A stretch of 64,000 nucleotides of DNA from Macrostomum hystrix (GCA_950097015.1 CATNEN010000006.1:432128-496127); one strand, 5' to 3'. Numbered from the stretch's first letter, positions 10,013-20,030 are shown. Program-made: numbers and translations. The notes: generated by a model not told the origin, from the sequence alone.

Positions 10013-10168
10013 ATGCCGTCGCACAAGACGTTTCGCATGAAGATGAAGCTGGCACGCAAGCAGAAGGTCAATCGGCCAGTGCCGCAGTGGGTTCGCATGC
10101 GCAATGGCAACACAGTGCGCTACAATGCCAAGAGGCGTCACTGGCGCCGCACCAAGCTCAAGCTGTAA
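10013..10168 (+). CDS. RPL39: 60S ribosomal protein L39 (eL39)
   Basis: A structural protein of the large ribosomal subunit at the peptide exit tunnel, acting in the cytosol. The 51-residue product is full length for the family and has its hallmark order: PSHKTF at the N-terminus, [16 protein letters not shown], then [12 protein letters not shown] and a short LKL end. It is intronless from the ATG. I chose the ATG at 10013 because the protein begins at the family start; the frame is open further upstream (to 9923) but without similarity. A 3' splice acceptor (tgcttcag) lies about 12 bases before the ATG, so the mRNA either has a 5' non-coding exon or receives a spliced leader. Identification is secure. 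Confidence 0.97.
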   Translation: MPSHKTFRMKMKLARKQKVNRPVPQWVRMRNGNTVRYNAKRRHWRRTKLKL

Positions 10169-10444
10169 GAAGCGCTGCGCTGAGAGTGGCCTTAACCGCA
10201 CTCTTCCTTTTGCATTGCTTAAAAATTGGTGCGGCTTGAACTAAAGACTGTCAGGAACCGTAATGCAGCAGCGTGTAAAATTCGATGGACTAGTAATGCT
10301 GATGATAATGAAATCTGTTTGAGAAATACACAGATCTGAAACTGGGGTTTCTCACATACTTTGTTGCTGGTGGAAACTATTCTCTAGTTATTTTTTCTTT
10401 GCGCATTTTGTAGCTTTTGTTACTCGTAATTAGGGGAGGTTGCA

Positions 10445-10700
10445 GTTTGTGCTTTGAGCACCGGACTCATGACTTAAAGGTCGGGGGTTCGATTCCCGAT
10501 TCGACTGGAAAAATGTGTGTCTTTTAGCAAGACCAGCTGTTAAATGAGTACCAGCATCAGCTGGAACTCATTTTGAGGTTGGGTATGGCGTCCTCACTCT
10601 CCGTCGACTGTACAGCCGTACGCAGAATTTAGATGCGCCGCGCAATATCTGTGGCTGTGTTGTCGGCTGCACATTTTGTCATTAGGGCATTTGTAATCAG
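10445..10700 (+). repeat. tRNA-derived SINE, family B (copy 1)
   Basis: The head is tRNA-like, with B-box GGGTTCGATTCCC at about 10485. The body contains the shared segments GACTGTACAGCCGTACGCAG, TTTAGATGCGCCG and TGTCGGCTGCACAT. The body matches the minus-strand copy at 16568-16735 and, less well, 19838-20030. Confidence 0.8.
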
Positions 10701-10983
10701 TTATAAGTAATAAATACAATATAAGTAATAAGTAACAATGATGTTACTTGTTAATAGGGGGCACTTGGTTATCCCTATGAACTAGGACTCAATGTACTGT
10801 GTGATTCAATTCAATGATTTGTAGTATCTAGAAAGGCTTATTAATTCATATTAAACTTTCAGCAATCCAAATATTAGCAAAGAATAAAAGTGTTGAACTG
10901 GTTCCAGCGGCCCTGAAGGTATCTTAAACAAGCAATGAAATTTTAAATAAAAACTTGTACGTAAATAGGAGTTTTGTTAAACA

Positions 10984-11559
10984 ATGCCTCCTTCGCCCAT
11001 ATCGCCCGCTGCCACAATGCGCTACGCTGAGCGTCGCCTTCTAGGCTTCAGCAGCGAGCAAATGTTCTCCGTGGTGTCCGGTGTGGAACACTATCATCGA
11101 TTTGTGCCCTGGTGCACTGGCAGCCAGGTGGCAGACAGGCGTCCAGTACCAGACGTGGCCAACTGCGGCCTTGGCATCGACGTAAGCGGGCCTGGCGAAA
11201 GATTCACTGGACGTTTAAGCATCGGCTTTCCGCCGCTTTTGCAGCAACGCTACAGCTCCGTAATCACCTGCTGCCGGCCTCAGTTGGTCCATTCGCGCTG
11301 CGCAGATGCTAGCCTGTTCCGCGTGTTGGACACCACCTGGCAATTTCATCCCGGCCTAGCTAGCCGGCCAGCTACCTGCATTCTTGACTTTGGCGTTGAA
11401 TTTGCTTTCCAAAGCAGTTTGCACAACTCTGTGGCCTATTTATTTTTCGATCGCGTTGTTGTTGCCATGGTTGCGGCGTTCCTGCGCGAAGCTCGTCGGC
11501 GCTACGGACCGGAGAGTCTGCGGCCTCAGGAACCCACAGTGCTAGTCTATAAGAGGTGA
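10984..11559 (+). CDS. COQ10: Coenzyme Q-binding protein COQ10 homologue
   Basis: COQ10 is a mitochondrial START-domain protein that binds coenzyme Q and is needed for its use in the respiratory chain. The 191-residue product matches the family almost throughout: YAERRLLGFSSEQMF, then VVSGVEHYHRFVPWC, LSIGFPPLLQQRYSSV, FRVLDTTWQFHPG, and LHNSVAYLFFDRVVVAMVAAF near the C-terminus, the helix closing the lipid cavity. One exon covers the whole domain. The START domain begins around residue 13, so the usual mitochondrial presequence is missing from this ORF. Either an upstream exon supplies it (a weak acceptor aaatag lies about 18 bases before the ATG) or the short N-terminus is real. The inner ATG at residue 12 is another possible start. 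It follows RPL39 on the same strand, with a SINE between them. Confidence 0.93.
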   Translation: MPPSPISPAATMRYAERRLLGFSSEQMFSVVSGVEHYHRFVPWCTGSQVADRRPVPDVANCGLGIDVSGPGERFTGRLSIGFPPLLQQRYSSVITCCRPQLVHSRCADASLFRVLDTTWQFHPGLASRPATCILDFGVEFAFQSSLHNSVAYLFFDRVVVAMVAAFLREARRRYGPESLRPQEPTVLVYKR

Positions 11560-11938
11560 TCGGAGTAGACGATCTAACTGTTCTTGGACTACTGGATCGC
11601 TCTATAGGAGATGCCTGTAGTTTGCTCACTACTTCCATATTATATATTAACAATAGAGAGACCACACTGTTTTCCATGCGGAAAAACCACGGGGGTATTT
11701 CAAATACCCGCTGCCTACTTCAGGATAGCTCCCAAATGGAATAACCGATTTTCGTTTAAGTCCACCATATGGATCAACGATAAACTAATTTTTAAAGCAC
11801 TCCGACCAAGGCCAACTAACATTGCTCTGTATAAACCTCTATGGTGAATCCATATTGGTTCAATCATTTTATAATTAACAATCAACAATAATAGCTGATT
11901 TTGGTCACACGATAAAATATTGCAAGTGGAAAAATTAT

Positions 11939-12056
11939 GCCTATATTAATGGGTATAATTTTGCCGCCAGACACCCCGGCGAGAGACGTTGAATATCGCC
12001 TATATTAATGGGTATAATTTTGCCGCCAGACACCCCGGCGAGAGACGTTGAATATC
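11939..12056 (+). repeat. Perfect or near-perfect tandem duplication of about 61 bp
   Basis: The unit beginning GCCTATATTAATGGGTATAA and ending GAGAGACGTTGAATATC occurs twice in a row. The GC-rich core (CCGCCAGACACCCCGGCG) contrasts with AT-rich flanks. Confidence 0.9.
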
Positions 12057-12122
12057 TCGACGATGTCGATGATTTGTGATTCTGGAAGTTGTTTTGTGGG
12101 GTAGAGCGGTAATTTTTTGGCC

Positions 12123-12573
12123 GGTTTACTCCCGATTCGCCGAAATTCCAGATTTGCCGATTCCTGATTCACCGAATTCCCTCTTTGCCGAAAAAATTGC
12201 TAAGAACTTTTTTTGCTGAGCTACCGTACCTCATTACACTTTTACTTTCGGCTCTACAAGGATGTCCAGCAAGTTTTGCTTTTTCCGAAGTACGTGTGAT
12301 GTTCTTCTTTGCTCACTCAATCTACGTTCCAGAAAGTTAATAAAGTTTAGAAGCAAATTTAGAAGTTACTGAATGAAGAAACTGCATTTCATTTAAGTTA
12401 GTTTTTTAATTAATTTCAATACAATAGAAATAGAGTTCCAATATTTTACCAACACTCAAAGAGGGCAATGGTTATGTGGTTTAATTTTAATTTATGATAA
12501 AGTAAGATGTATTGAATCAGGATTCAGCGAATCAGGATTCGAGTCAGGAATTTCGGCGAATCGGGAGTAAACC
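12123..12573. mobile_element. 451-bp MITE with 27-bp perfect TIRs and 9-bp target duplication
   Basis: The element begins GGTTTACTCCCGATTC and ends with the exact reverse complement over 27 bases (12123-12149 versus 12547-12573). The direct repeat TTTTTGGCC flanks it at 12114-12122 and 12574-12582. There is no coding capacity. A 9-bp duplication with GG-starting ends is compatible with the Mutator-like group, but superfamily assignment from this alone is tentative. Confidence 0.88.
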
Positions 12574-12656
12574 TTTTTGGCCTGTGGACTTTCATGGTGA
12601 TTGGTTGACTATTTGGGAGATACGAGTACATGCGGGTATTTCAAAATACTCCCGTG

Positions 12657-13214
12657 CTCTTTCTACAGTTAAGGATGGGGCGAGAAAAGAACAGGAATAC
12701 TAGAATCGCTGTATGTGTGATGCCTATAGTTTACTGTAGTGTAATGCTTTCAGTTTAACATAGTTCTTTCGTCTCATTCGCGCTTTTTTGCGTCTGATCG
12801 AAGACTCTTAGTATTTTTATAAATGGGAAAGTGCTGTAGAACATGTATAGAGCCCTATCGATCTGTTAGTATTGCGTTTGGTTTAAATAGCTGTCGTGTA
12901 CTTGTAGCAGACCATAGTGATTTTGTATCATACTTAAAGAAATTCATTTGCGTTTTTTATTTTGTACACCTACGTTTGTACGTTATACATGATATGGCCA
13001 ATGAATTGTGTTGCAGATTGATATATATTAGTAAATACAAGTTAATGTACAAGTAGTAAACGATTTGCAATTCATTTAATACTTTATATTGCCAAAATCA
13101 TAAATTTTCAACACTCAATGCAGCTGTTCGAACTTAAGGGCCTCGTGGACACCTACCTAACTCGTAAATAAGTTATTCCAATCTGTACGGGTTCGTAGGG
13201 ATTATACACCCGGA
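12657..13214. other. AT-rich intergenic stretch
   Basis: I see no supported gene. A short frame at 12823 begins MGKCCRT, but nothing after it resembles a protein family. Confidence 0.35.
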
Positions 13215-14165
13215 CCGATGAGATCTTATAAATATAGCATCTCACACCGATGAGATCTCATAGATATAGCATCTCACACCGATGAGATCTTATAGATATA
13301 GCATCTCACACCGATGAGATCTCATAGATATAACATCTCACACAGATGAGATCTCATAGATATAGCATCTCACACCGATGAGATCTTATAGATATAGCAT
13401 CTCACACCGATGAGATCCCATCGATATAGCATCTCACACCGATGAGATCTCATAGATATAGCATCTCACACCGATGAGATCTTATAGATATAGCATCTCA
13501 CACCCATGAGATCTTATAGATATAGCATCTCACACCGATGAGATCCCATCGATATAGCATCTCACACCGATGAGATCTCATAGATATAGCATCTCACACC
13601 GATGAGATCTTATAGATATAGCATCTCACACCGATGAGATCTTATGGATATAGCATCTCACACCGATGAGATCTTATAGATATAGCATCTCACACCGATG
13701 AGATCTTATAGATATAGCATCTCACACCGATGAGATCTTATAGATATAGCATCTCACACCGATGGGATCCCATAGATATAGCATCTCACACCGATGAGAT
13801 CTTATAGATATAGCATCTCACACCGATGAGATCTTATGGATATAGCATCTCACACCAATGAGATCTTATGGATATAGCATCTCACACCGATGAGATCTTA
13901 TAGATATAGCATCTCACACCAATGAGATCTTATAGATATAGCATCTCACACCGATGAGATCTCATAGATATAGCATCTCACACCAATGAGATCTTATAGA
14001 TATAGCATCTCACACCGATGAGATCTTTTAGTTATAGCATCTCACACCAATGAGATCTTATAGATATAGCATCTCACACCGATGAGATCTTTTAGTTATA
14101 GCATCTCACACCAATGAGATCTTATAGATATAGCATCTCACACCGATGAGATCCCATAGATATAG
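13215..14165 (+). repeat. 32-bp tandem array, about 30 copies
   Basis: The unit contains ATCTCACACCGATGAGAT, which is itself a 6-bp stem (ATCTCA and TGAGAT) with a 6-base loop, then an AT-rich spacer (CTTATAGATATAGC). Copies differ by scattered single-base changes (TTATA, TCATA, CCATC, TTTTAGTT variants), some of which recur in alternation near the 3' end. It ends about 120 bp upstream of the next exon. Confidence 0.95.
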
Positions 14166-14285
14166 CATTCCAAATCTCGTCAATCTACAATCTAAATCCA
14201 TAATCTAAACCAGATAAATAAGGAAGTAATAAGTAAATCCATTTCTGTTTGTCACCTTTTAAATAATTAATAATCTAATTTTCAG

Positions 14286-15139
14286 GCGGAGGGCCATTCG
14301 GTGTTTCACGCCACTCCGCAGCAGCTGCAGGCCTATCGCCGCTTTAGCAGCTACTCGGAGGACGAAGTGAACCAGGTGCTGGCCAAGTATCGCCAGTTGG
14401 ACAAAAGTCGCGGGCACGCGGCTGGCGTTTGGTACGAAGATTTGGCTGAGAAATGCCCGGAGATGCAGGTGCGTTTCACCAACGTGTTTACCAAATTTTA
14501 TTAATCTACATCACACTGTACGGTCAGATTACTGCAAAACAATAATCTGGCCTTCAGTTTATAACCTATCAAAAATATCACTTTCGAATGACTACTAATG
14601 AGACCTTCATTTGTACCCCAACAGTACTACCACCTTCATTTATACCCTGCCGTACCACGACCTTCATTTGTATAGCCCAGCAGTACCATGACCTTTATTT
14701 GTTCCCCAGCTTTACCATGACCTTCATTTGTTCTCTTGAAACCTTGGCCATCCAGGGTAACCGCCTCATAGTCCTGGCCGCAAAAGCAGTCGCCGGTCCA
14801 ACCAACCGACTAGACGTTGATCGTTTTGTTCGCCTAGTCTGGCTTTTATCTAGCCAGTCTAGCGTTCAAGAGAAGCGAGACCTGCTCTGGCGCGTCATCG
14901 ATCCTGATCAGACTGGTCGAGTTCGTCGGGGCGGTTTGTTTCGCTTTCTGTCCGGCACAATGGGAGGCCAGCTGACTGACGATCAACTGCTGGATCTGAC
15001 CGAGTCAGCTTTAAGCGTTGCCGACCCGCAGCCGGCTGGACTGGAGCCGGAAATCACCAGAGAATACTTCTTTTCAGCTTTGGCTAGCGACATGCTGGTC
15101 TTTCAAAAATTGACGGTCGATTTGCACTATGGTGCATAG
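14286..15139 (+). CDS. Calcineurin-B/CHP-like EF-hand protein, 5' end missing
   Basis: Exons are 14286-14468 (acceptor ttttcag, donor CAG|gtgcgt) and 14756-15139 (acceptor atccag), joined in phase 0, giving 188 residues. The layout follows calcineurin B and the CHP/tescalcin group: YRRFSSYSEDEVNQVLAKYRQLD (first EF-hand region), LDVDRFVRLVWLLS, LLWRVIDPDQTGRVRRGGLF (third EF-hand), a fourth region, and the terminal FQKLTVDL strand that family members end with. These proteins bind and regulate phosphatase or Na+/H+ exchanger partners. All loops are degenerate; the third has DPDQTG but lacks the Glu at loop position 12. The first coding exon, with a possible myristoylation site, was not found; a 32-bp array lies just upstream. 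Confidence 0.7.
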
Positions 15140-15384
15140 AAGCATCCATTCCATTGTAATTCTTTATCCCAAATGAATAATTTTGTATTCCATGATTCAA
15201 GACTGTGATGGCTTATGAATTTTATTTTGAATTTGCCGTTTTTAATTGTGTGAAGATATTTTTATTCTTAAATATATGCAGCTACTATTATGTGCCTGGT
15301 AATGAATTAATTTTATAAAGCTATAATGTTTCTTAGTTCATTACTTTTTTTAATGATCTTAGTTTCCTAAAGCTGCTCATTGGA
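15140..15384. other. 3' flank of the EF-hand gene
   Basis: AT-rich DNA between the stop codon and the 42-bp array. No canonical AATAAA is seen. Confidence 0.4.
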
Positions 15385-16215
15385 CTTCTATTCTCCCTGT
15401 CTTTTAGCTCCATTCCTCTTCCAATGAGTCATTTTCGCTGTCCTTTGGTCCCGTTCCCCTTCCAATGAGTCATTTTCCCCTGTCCTTCAGTCCCGTTCCC
15501 CTTCCAATGACTCATTTTCCCTGTCCTTCAGTCTCATTCCACTTCCAATGAGTCATTTTCCCCTGTCCTTCAGTCCCGTTCCCCTTCCAATGACTCATTT
15601 TCCCTGTCCTTCAGTCTCATTCCACTTCCAATGAGTCATTTTCCCCTGTCCTTCAGTCCCGTTCCCCTTCCAATGACTCATTTTCGCTGTCCTTCAGTCC
15701 CGTTCCCCTTCCAATGAGTCATTTTCCCCTGTCCTTCAGTCTCATTCCACTTCCAATGAGTCATTTTTCCCCTGTCCTTCAGTCTCATTCCACTTCCAAT
15801 GAGTCATTTTCCCCTGTCCTTCAGTCTCATTCCCCTTCCAATGAGTCATTTTCCCCTGTCCTTTAGTCCCATTCCACTTCCAATGAGTCATTTTCCCCTG
15901 TCCTTCAGTCCCATTCCACTTCCAATGAGTCATTTTCCCTGTCCTTTAGTTTTATTCCCCTTCCAATGAGTCATTTTTCCCCTGTCCTTCAGTCTCATTC
16001 CACTTCCAATGAGTCAATTTCTCCTGTCCTTCAGTCTCATTCCCCTTCCAATGAGTCATTTTCCCCTGTCCTTCAGTCTCATTCCCCTTCCAATGAGTCA
16101 TTTTCCCCTGTCCTTTAGTCCCATTCCACTTCCAATGAGTCATTTTCCCTGTCCTTTAGTTTTATTCCCCTTCCAATGAGTCATTTTCCCTATCCTTCAG
16201 TCCCATTCCCCTTGT
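15385..16215 (-). repeat. 42-bp tandem array, about 20 copies
   Basis: The unit contains TTCCAATGAGTCATTTTCCC and CTGTCCTTCAGTC. As 42 is a multiple of three, minus-strand frames are open and read as a 14-residue repeat (MTHWKWN...), which I treat as a by-product. The array ends about 100 bp before the VMA21 start. Confidence 0.95.
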
Positions 16216-16312
16216 TAATTTTCCTTCCGTTAGTATTTTCTCATTGCCAGACCGTATTTCTGTTAGTGTTTAAATCTTACCTTGTTCATAGTTTCAGCCA
16301 GAAGCCAGAGAG

Positions 16313-17294
16313 ATGCAGAATCCTAAACCAGCAGCTGCTCAGGACAGACAGGATGCTCAAGCAATTCAACAGCAGCAACAGATTGGCACAGTTGCTAAAG
16401 TGCTAATCACTTTTAGCTTGCTGTTGATTATCTTGCCTATTGCACTGTACTTTATCACCAAGTCGCTGCTATTTGAAGGTTAGTTGCTTTTGGTATAAAA
16501 AATCTACTACAGGCTTGATAAGTATTGTCGTAAAAGTGTATTTGATAATACAAATGCAAAGGTATTAGGTATCAATTACACCTGCACCCAATTGGGCCAG
16601 ATGTGCAGCCGACAGCACAGCCGCAGCTAATGCTCGGCGCATCTGAAGGCTGTGTACGGCTATTCAGTCCATGGACTGGGGAACGAAAATCGAACCCCCG
16701 ATCCTCACTCATGTCGCGTGTCAGACGCTCTAACCCCTGAGTGGCAGTGTGGTTAATGCGGTCGCCTCTCGCACTAAGGTCCCTGAGATCGATTCGTTTG
16801 GGGCGCAGCCGCGGAGTGAGGGCTTGTCGGCTTGTCTTACAATTTTCGCCAACCTCCAAACCAATAATTGAGGGCCAACCTCCAAGGCACAGGGAGAGTG
16901 TACACTGCCTGGCGATAAGAAAGTCAGGACAGATGTACACACCTTTGGGAGTGTGTGCTCAGGAGTCAGCGAAATGGGCAGAATTGCCTCCTCGATGTCT
17001 AGTGTCAACAAATGATTTGCCATTGCCCGCAGCCCTCCTGCAATTATTAACAATATTATTAACTCTTTAGCTACTATCAGTCTATCATGCTACTATAAGT
17101 AGATATTTAAGAGCTCTGTTCCGCATTCCAATCGCTCAGGTGTGCTATCCATGTCGCCCCGCCAGAGCTACATCTATGCCGCAATCGTAGCCGTGGTTGC
17201 TGTTCACGTCATCCTAGCCGGCTTCGTCTTCTTCGCCTTCTGGGAGGGCGGCAGCGGCAAGGAGGCGCCGGAGACAGCGGCCAAGCAGGACTGA
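16313..17294 (+). CDS. VMA21: VMA21, V-ATPase assembly factor
   Basis: Exons 16313-16478 and 17140-17294 give 106 residues (G|gttag donor, gctcag|GT acceptor, phase 1), close to the usual family length. VMA21 is an ER membrane chaperone for assembly of the V0 sector of the proton-pumping V-ATPase. The N-terminus is Gln-rich and cytosolic. Membrane segment 1 is around residues 29-49 (VLITFSLLLIILPIALYF), followed by TKSLLFEG. Segment 2 contains the diagnostic SYIYAAIVAVVAVHV. The protein ends KQD, a lysine-containing tail like the family's ER-retrieval signal. An acceptor (gtttcag) lies 17 bases before the ATG. The 661-bp intron is mostly two SINEs placed head-to-head. Confident assignment. 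Confidence 0.95.
16568..16736 (-). repeat. tRNA-derived SINE, family B (copy 2)
   Basis: Minus-strand copy in the VMA21 intron. Read on the minus strand, the head has GGGGGTTCGATTTTC and the body shares GCCGTACACAGCC, AGATGCGCC and GTCGGCTGCACAT with the 10.4-kb copy. Its head abuts the head of the next SINE. Confidence 0.8.
16737..17065 (+). repeat. tRNA-derived SINE, family A (copy 3)
   Basis: Full-length plus-strand copy in the VMA21 intron. The tRNA-like head starts at GAGTGGCAGTGTGG, the body is shared with the other family A copies, and the tail is ...CCTCCTGCAATTATTAAC. Confidence 0.9.
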
Positions 17295-17963
17295 GAGCTG
17301 ATCGCGCGTGGCTTTGTACACAAGTCATTGCACCGTGTAGCGTTTGCATGTACTCTCTTGCAATTCAAATGCCCATTTTCTGTCTGTAAAACTTAGTCCG
17401 CTTCCACTTTTATATTAGTTTATTATTCGTCAATGGCGATTTATATTTCCCATCTCGTCTGCATCCCATTTATTCAGCAATCATAAATCAAGGAGAAAAT
17501 ATGTTAATTTACTTATAATGTTTGATAGTTTCTGCAGAAAAAATATGATGTTAAATGGTTCATTATTCGTTAGATTGACCTTCTGATTTGTCGTTCTCTC
17601 TCTATCTCTCTCTGTAAATGCATTAAATTAAATACATGGGTTTACCTTGACCATTGAATTTATTGTCTTTAATTAATCGTTCTTGTTCTCTTACTCAAGA
17701 AGTATCTGCGATCATTTGTGTGAACAATTCTATTGTATTGTTATTATACAGTATATGTGCCGCTCTTTCCTGGTGCGTCATTGCTTTATACTTTAAGTTG
17801 CACAATTTAAACAAATACTTTTTTGTTTCCTTTACTAGTTTATTTGGTAGGTTTGTTTTATTGTACCTCATATGAATTATGTGGCAGTGAAATTAACCAT
17901 GCACAATATAACAGTTTCACGTGTAAAATCTATCAGAATTGATTTCAATATTCCTTAGTTAAC
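17295..17963. other. 3' flank of VMA21
   Basis: AT-rich non-coding DNA with a short (TCTC)n run near 17595. No second gene is supported. Confidence 0.4.
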
Positions 17964-17965
17964 TA

Positions 17966-19756
17966 CCTTAGTGCGTCCAAAAAGTTCTTAGACACCCCTA
18001 ATATCTCTGCATGTGCTCGACCGATATTGATGAAAAAAGACACAATCATTTATAATTTTTAATACTAAATTAATATGTAATAAAGCGCTAAAGTTTTAAA
18101 TTAGTCGGGTGGACAGAAAAAAAGTTATCGATCATTTACTAAAGAACCAACGAAATTAGCAATACGATTTTTTAAGAGCATCGAATCGGGATACTTCAAG
18201 TGGGATGTCGCATCTGGTCTTTAGAATGGGTCAGCAAAATATCGGGTGGTTAATTTTAAATCTTTCGCTAGGTATTAATCATTAATTGCAAGCTGTGAGG
18301 GTTTAGTCATAGATTATAAAGAGCGAACATGAAAAAGCAGTAGGCAGCACGAGTCTGAGTGCGTAGAAACAACGTCAGACGTTTGAGACAAAGAGTATTG
18401 AGATCACTTTGATTTGAGAATGGCTAGCGCATATGGCGATAAAATTTCTCAGCGCCTGATCGTTTATGCCTTTGCTGACGAAGGCATGTCCGTGAGCAAT
18501 ATCCACCAGAGATTGCTCAGTCGCTTTGGAGACGATGTCTGCTGTCGAGCAACCATCGCGAACTGGGTCCGGAAGAGAAAGGACGGCGAAACGAGCGTGC
18601 AGGACAAGCCGCGCTCAGGCCGACCAGCTACTGCTGTTAACGACAGCACTGCCATCCTGATCCAAGAGCTGATCAGTGAAATCGGCCACATCACCATTGA
18701 TTAGTTGGCCAATGCCGCCGAGATTTCACGTGGCTCGGTCTCCCAAAGTCTGCACGAACATCTTGGTCTGTCTAAGCTGGTCTCTCGATGGGTGCCGAAA
18801 CTGCTGACTCAGGAGCAGAAAAATGGCCGTTACGAAGTCTGCTTACAACAAAGAGCGGCAATTTCAGCTCTGGGAGACGAATTCCAGCGCAGATTCATCA
18901 CGCAAGATGAGTCCATGTTCGCCCTTTACGACCCACTGTCCCGGCAGGAGTCCAGGGCCCGGCTTCCAAGGGGCGGCGGCGGCGGTGACATCTAAAGTGC
19001 AGGCACCTATCCCAAGAAGACCATGTTAAGTGTTTTTTGGGATGCGAGCGGGCCCCTCATGTTCACATGGTACGGCCAGGGCCAGACACAAAACAGCGAG
19101 CGGTTTTGTGAAGAGCTTGCGAGGCTGAGGCAGGAGCTGTTGCAATGGCAGCGAATCGTGCGCAAAGGCGTCCTGCTACACTGCGACAATGCCCGGCCGC
19201 ACTCGGCAGCCCTCACTCGCTCTCACATCGCCAGCCTCGGATTCCAGCAGTGGTCGCATCCACCTTACTCACCTGATTTGGCACCATCTGACTATGGTCT
19301 TTTTGGGCACGTCAAGGCGCAGCTGCGAGGCCAGCGGTTCGCCAGCTTCCCAGAGCTGAAAGCGGCTGCTGAGGGGCTGATTAGAGCGATTCCTAGGGGC
19401 ATGTGGTCGGCGTGGATCGAGGAGCTGCCAACGCGGTATGATAAGTGCATTCGACGGAATGGAGACTTTTTTTTGAAGATTTTCACGATTGGTAACCTGA
19501 AATTTTGAAGTTCCAGAACTTGCCAGCTGAACTGTTTGCTCGTTAACTTAAACTTGTTTTGCGCTAAAATCGTATTGCCAATTTCGTTGGTTCTCTAGTA
19601 AATGATTGACAACTTTTTTTCTGTCCACCCGACTAATTTAAAACTTTAGCGCTTTATTACATATTAATTTATGATTGTGTTTTTTTTTTCATCAAAATCG
19701 GTCGAACACATGCACAGATATTAGGGGTGTCTAAGAACTTTTTGGACGCACTAAGG
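17966..19756 (+). mobile_element. Complete mariner element (1791 bp) with long TIRs
   Basis: The ends are CCTTAGTGCGTCC on both sides, flanked by the TA target duplication at 17964-17965 and 19757-19758. The inverted repeats extend about 190 bp (right, from about 19566) to 207 bp (left, to about 18172), with one internal gap of roughly 18 bases. Between them lies a mariner transposase reading in one frame but stopped twice, so the copy is non-autonomous now. Confidence 0.95.
18420..19508 (+). pseudogene. mariner transposase with two stop codons
   Basis: One frame runs from ATG at 18420 to 19508 with stops at 18702-18704 and 18993-18995 and no frameshift. The transposase would cut and rejoin the element ends. 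Visible parts in order: an N-terminal helix-turn-helix region (FADEGMSVSNIHQRLLSRFG), a linker GRPATA, SRWVPKLLTQEQK (the mariner WVPHELT motif), ITQDESMFAL with the first catalytic Asp, LLHCDNARPHSA with the second, and YSPDLAPSDYGLF with the third, spaced as DD34D. All three catalytic Asp are present, so the loss looks recent. It cannot be translated as a full protein. Confidence 0.93.
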
Positions 19757-19837
19757 TACGAGGTCTCGTACATAGTAGGTGAATGTATTTTTGTGAGGAC
19801 CATGTAGATTTATTCCGTGTAGCTTGAATTCATAGAT

Positions 19838-20030
19838 TGTGTAGCCCAGTGGTTAGCGCTTTAGCTTCTGTCAGTTTGTGTCCTTCAGCACTCAAGTCGC
19901 CACTGCTTCAGTTCAACCAGCAGTGGGTACCAGCATTTTGGCAGTTGCCCAGTCCACGGACTGAACAGCTGTACTCAGCCTTTAGAAGCGCTGTACAACT
20001 ATTGTTAATGCGATAGCAGGGTTACTGTTT
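19838..20030 (+). repeat. tRNA-derived SINE, family B (copy 3, diverged)
   Basis: A tRNA-like head (GTGTAGCCCAGTGGTTAGCGC) with an A-box-like element, a GTTCAACC B-box remnant, and a body (GTACCAGCATTTTGGCAG, CAGTCCACGGACTGAACAGC) resembling the 10.4-kb copy. Confidence 0.65.

Larger units (their letters stand above)
11688..12656. mobile_element. Possible inverted-repeat element enclosing the 451-bp MITE
   Basis: The left end CACGGGGGTATTTC at 11688 and the reverse complement of the right end (CACGGGAGTATTTTG, ending at 12656) are imperfect inverted repeats that continue through AAATACCCGC. Each end is itself nearly palindromic. No target duplication could be seen and no ORF inside resembles a transposase. 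The 451-bp MITE at 12123-12573 lies within. Confidence 0.45.

Noticed and set aside
10445-10510. A functional tRNA gene
   Set aside because: B-box is good but the acceptor stem does not pair and the SINE body follows, so it is a SINE head.
12662-12745. Similarity to the 3' flank of COQ10 (11585-11640)
   Set aside because: Only short shared blocks (GATCGCT, GATGCCT.TAGTTT); too weak to call a duplication by eye.
12823-13056. Frame beginning MGKCCRT as a possible myristoylated first exon of the EF-hand gene
   Set aside because: The rest is AT-driven sequence and no donor gives the phase-0 junction required at 14286.
13118-13165. Mini-exon beginning MQLFELKGLVDTYLT before a gtaaat donor, upstream of the EF-hand gene
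   Set aside because: It ends in phase 1, while the 14286 exon needs phase 0; no similarity to the family N-terminus.
13215-14165. CRISPR-like regular repeats
   Set aside because: Units are contiguous without unique spacers, in animal DNA and without cas genes.
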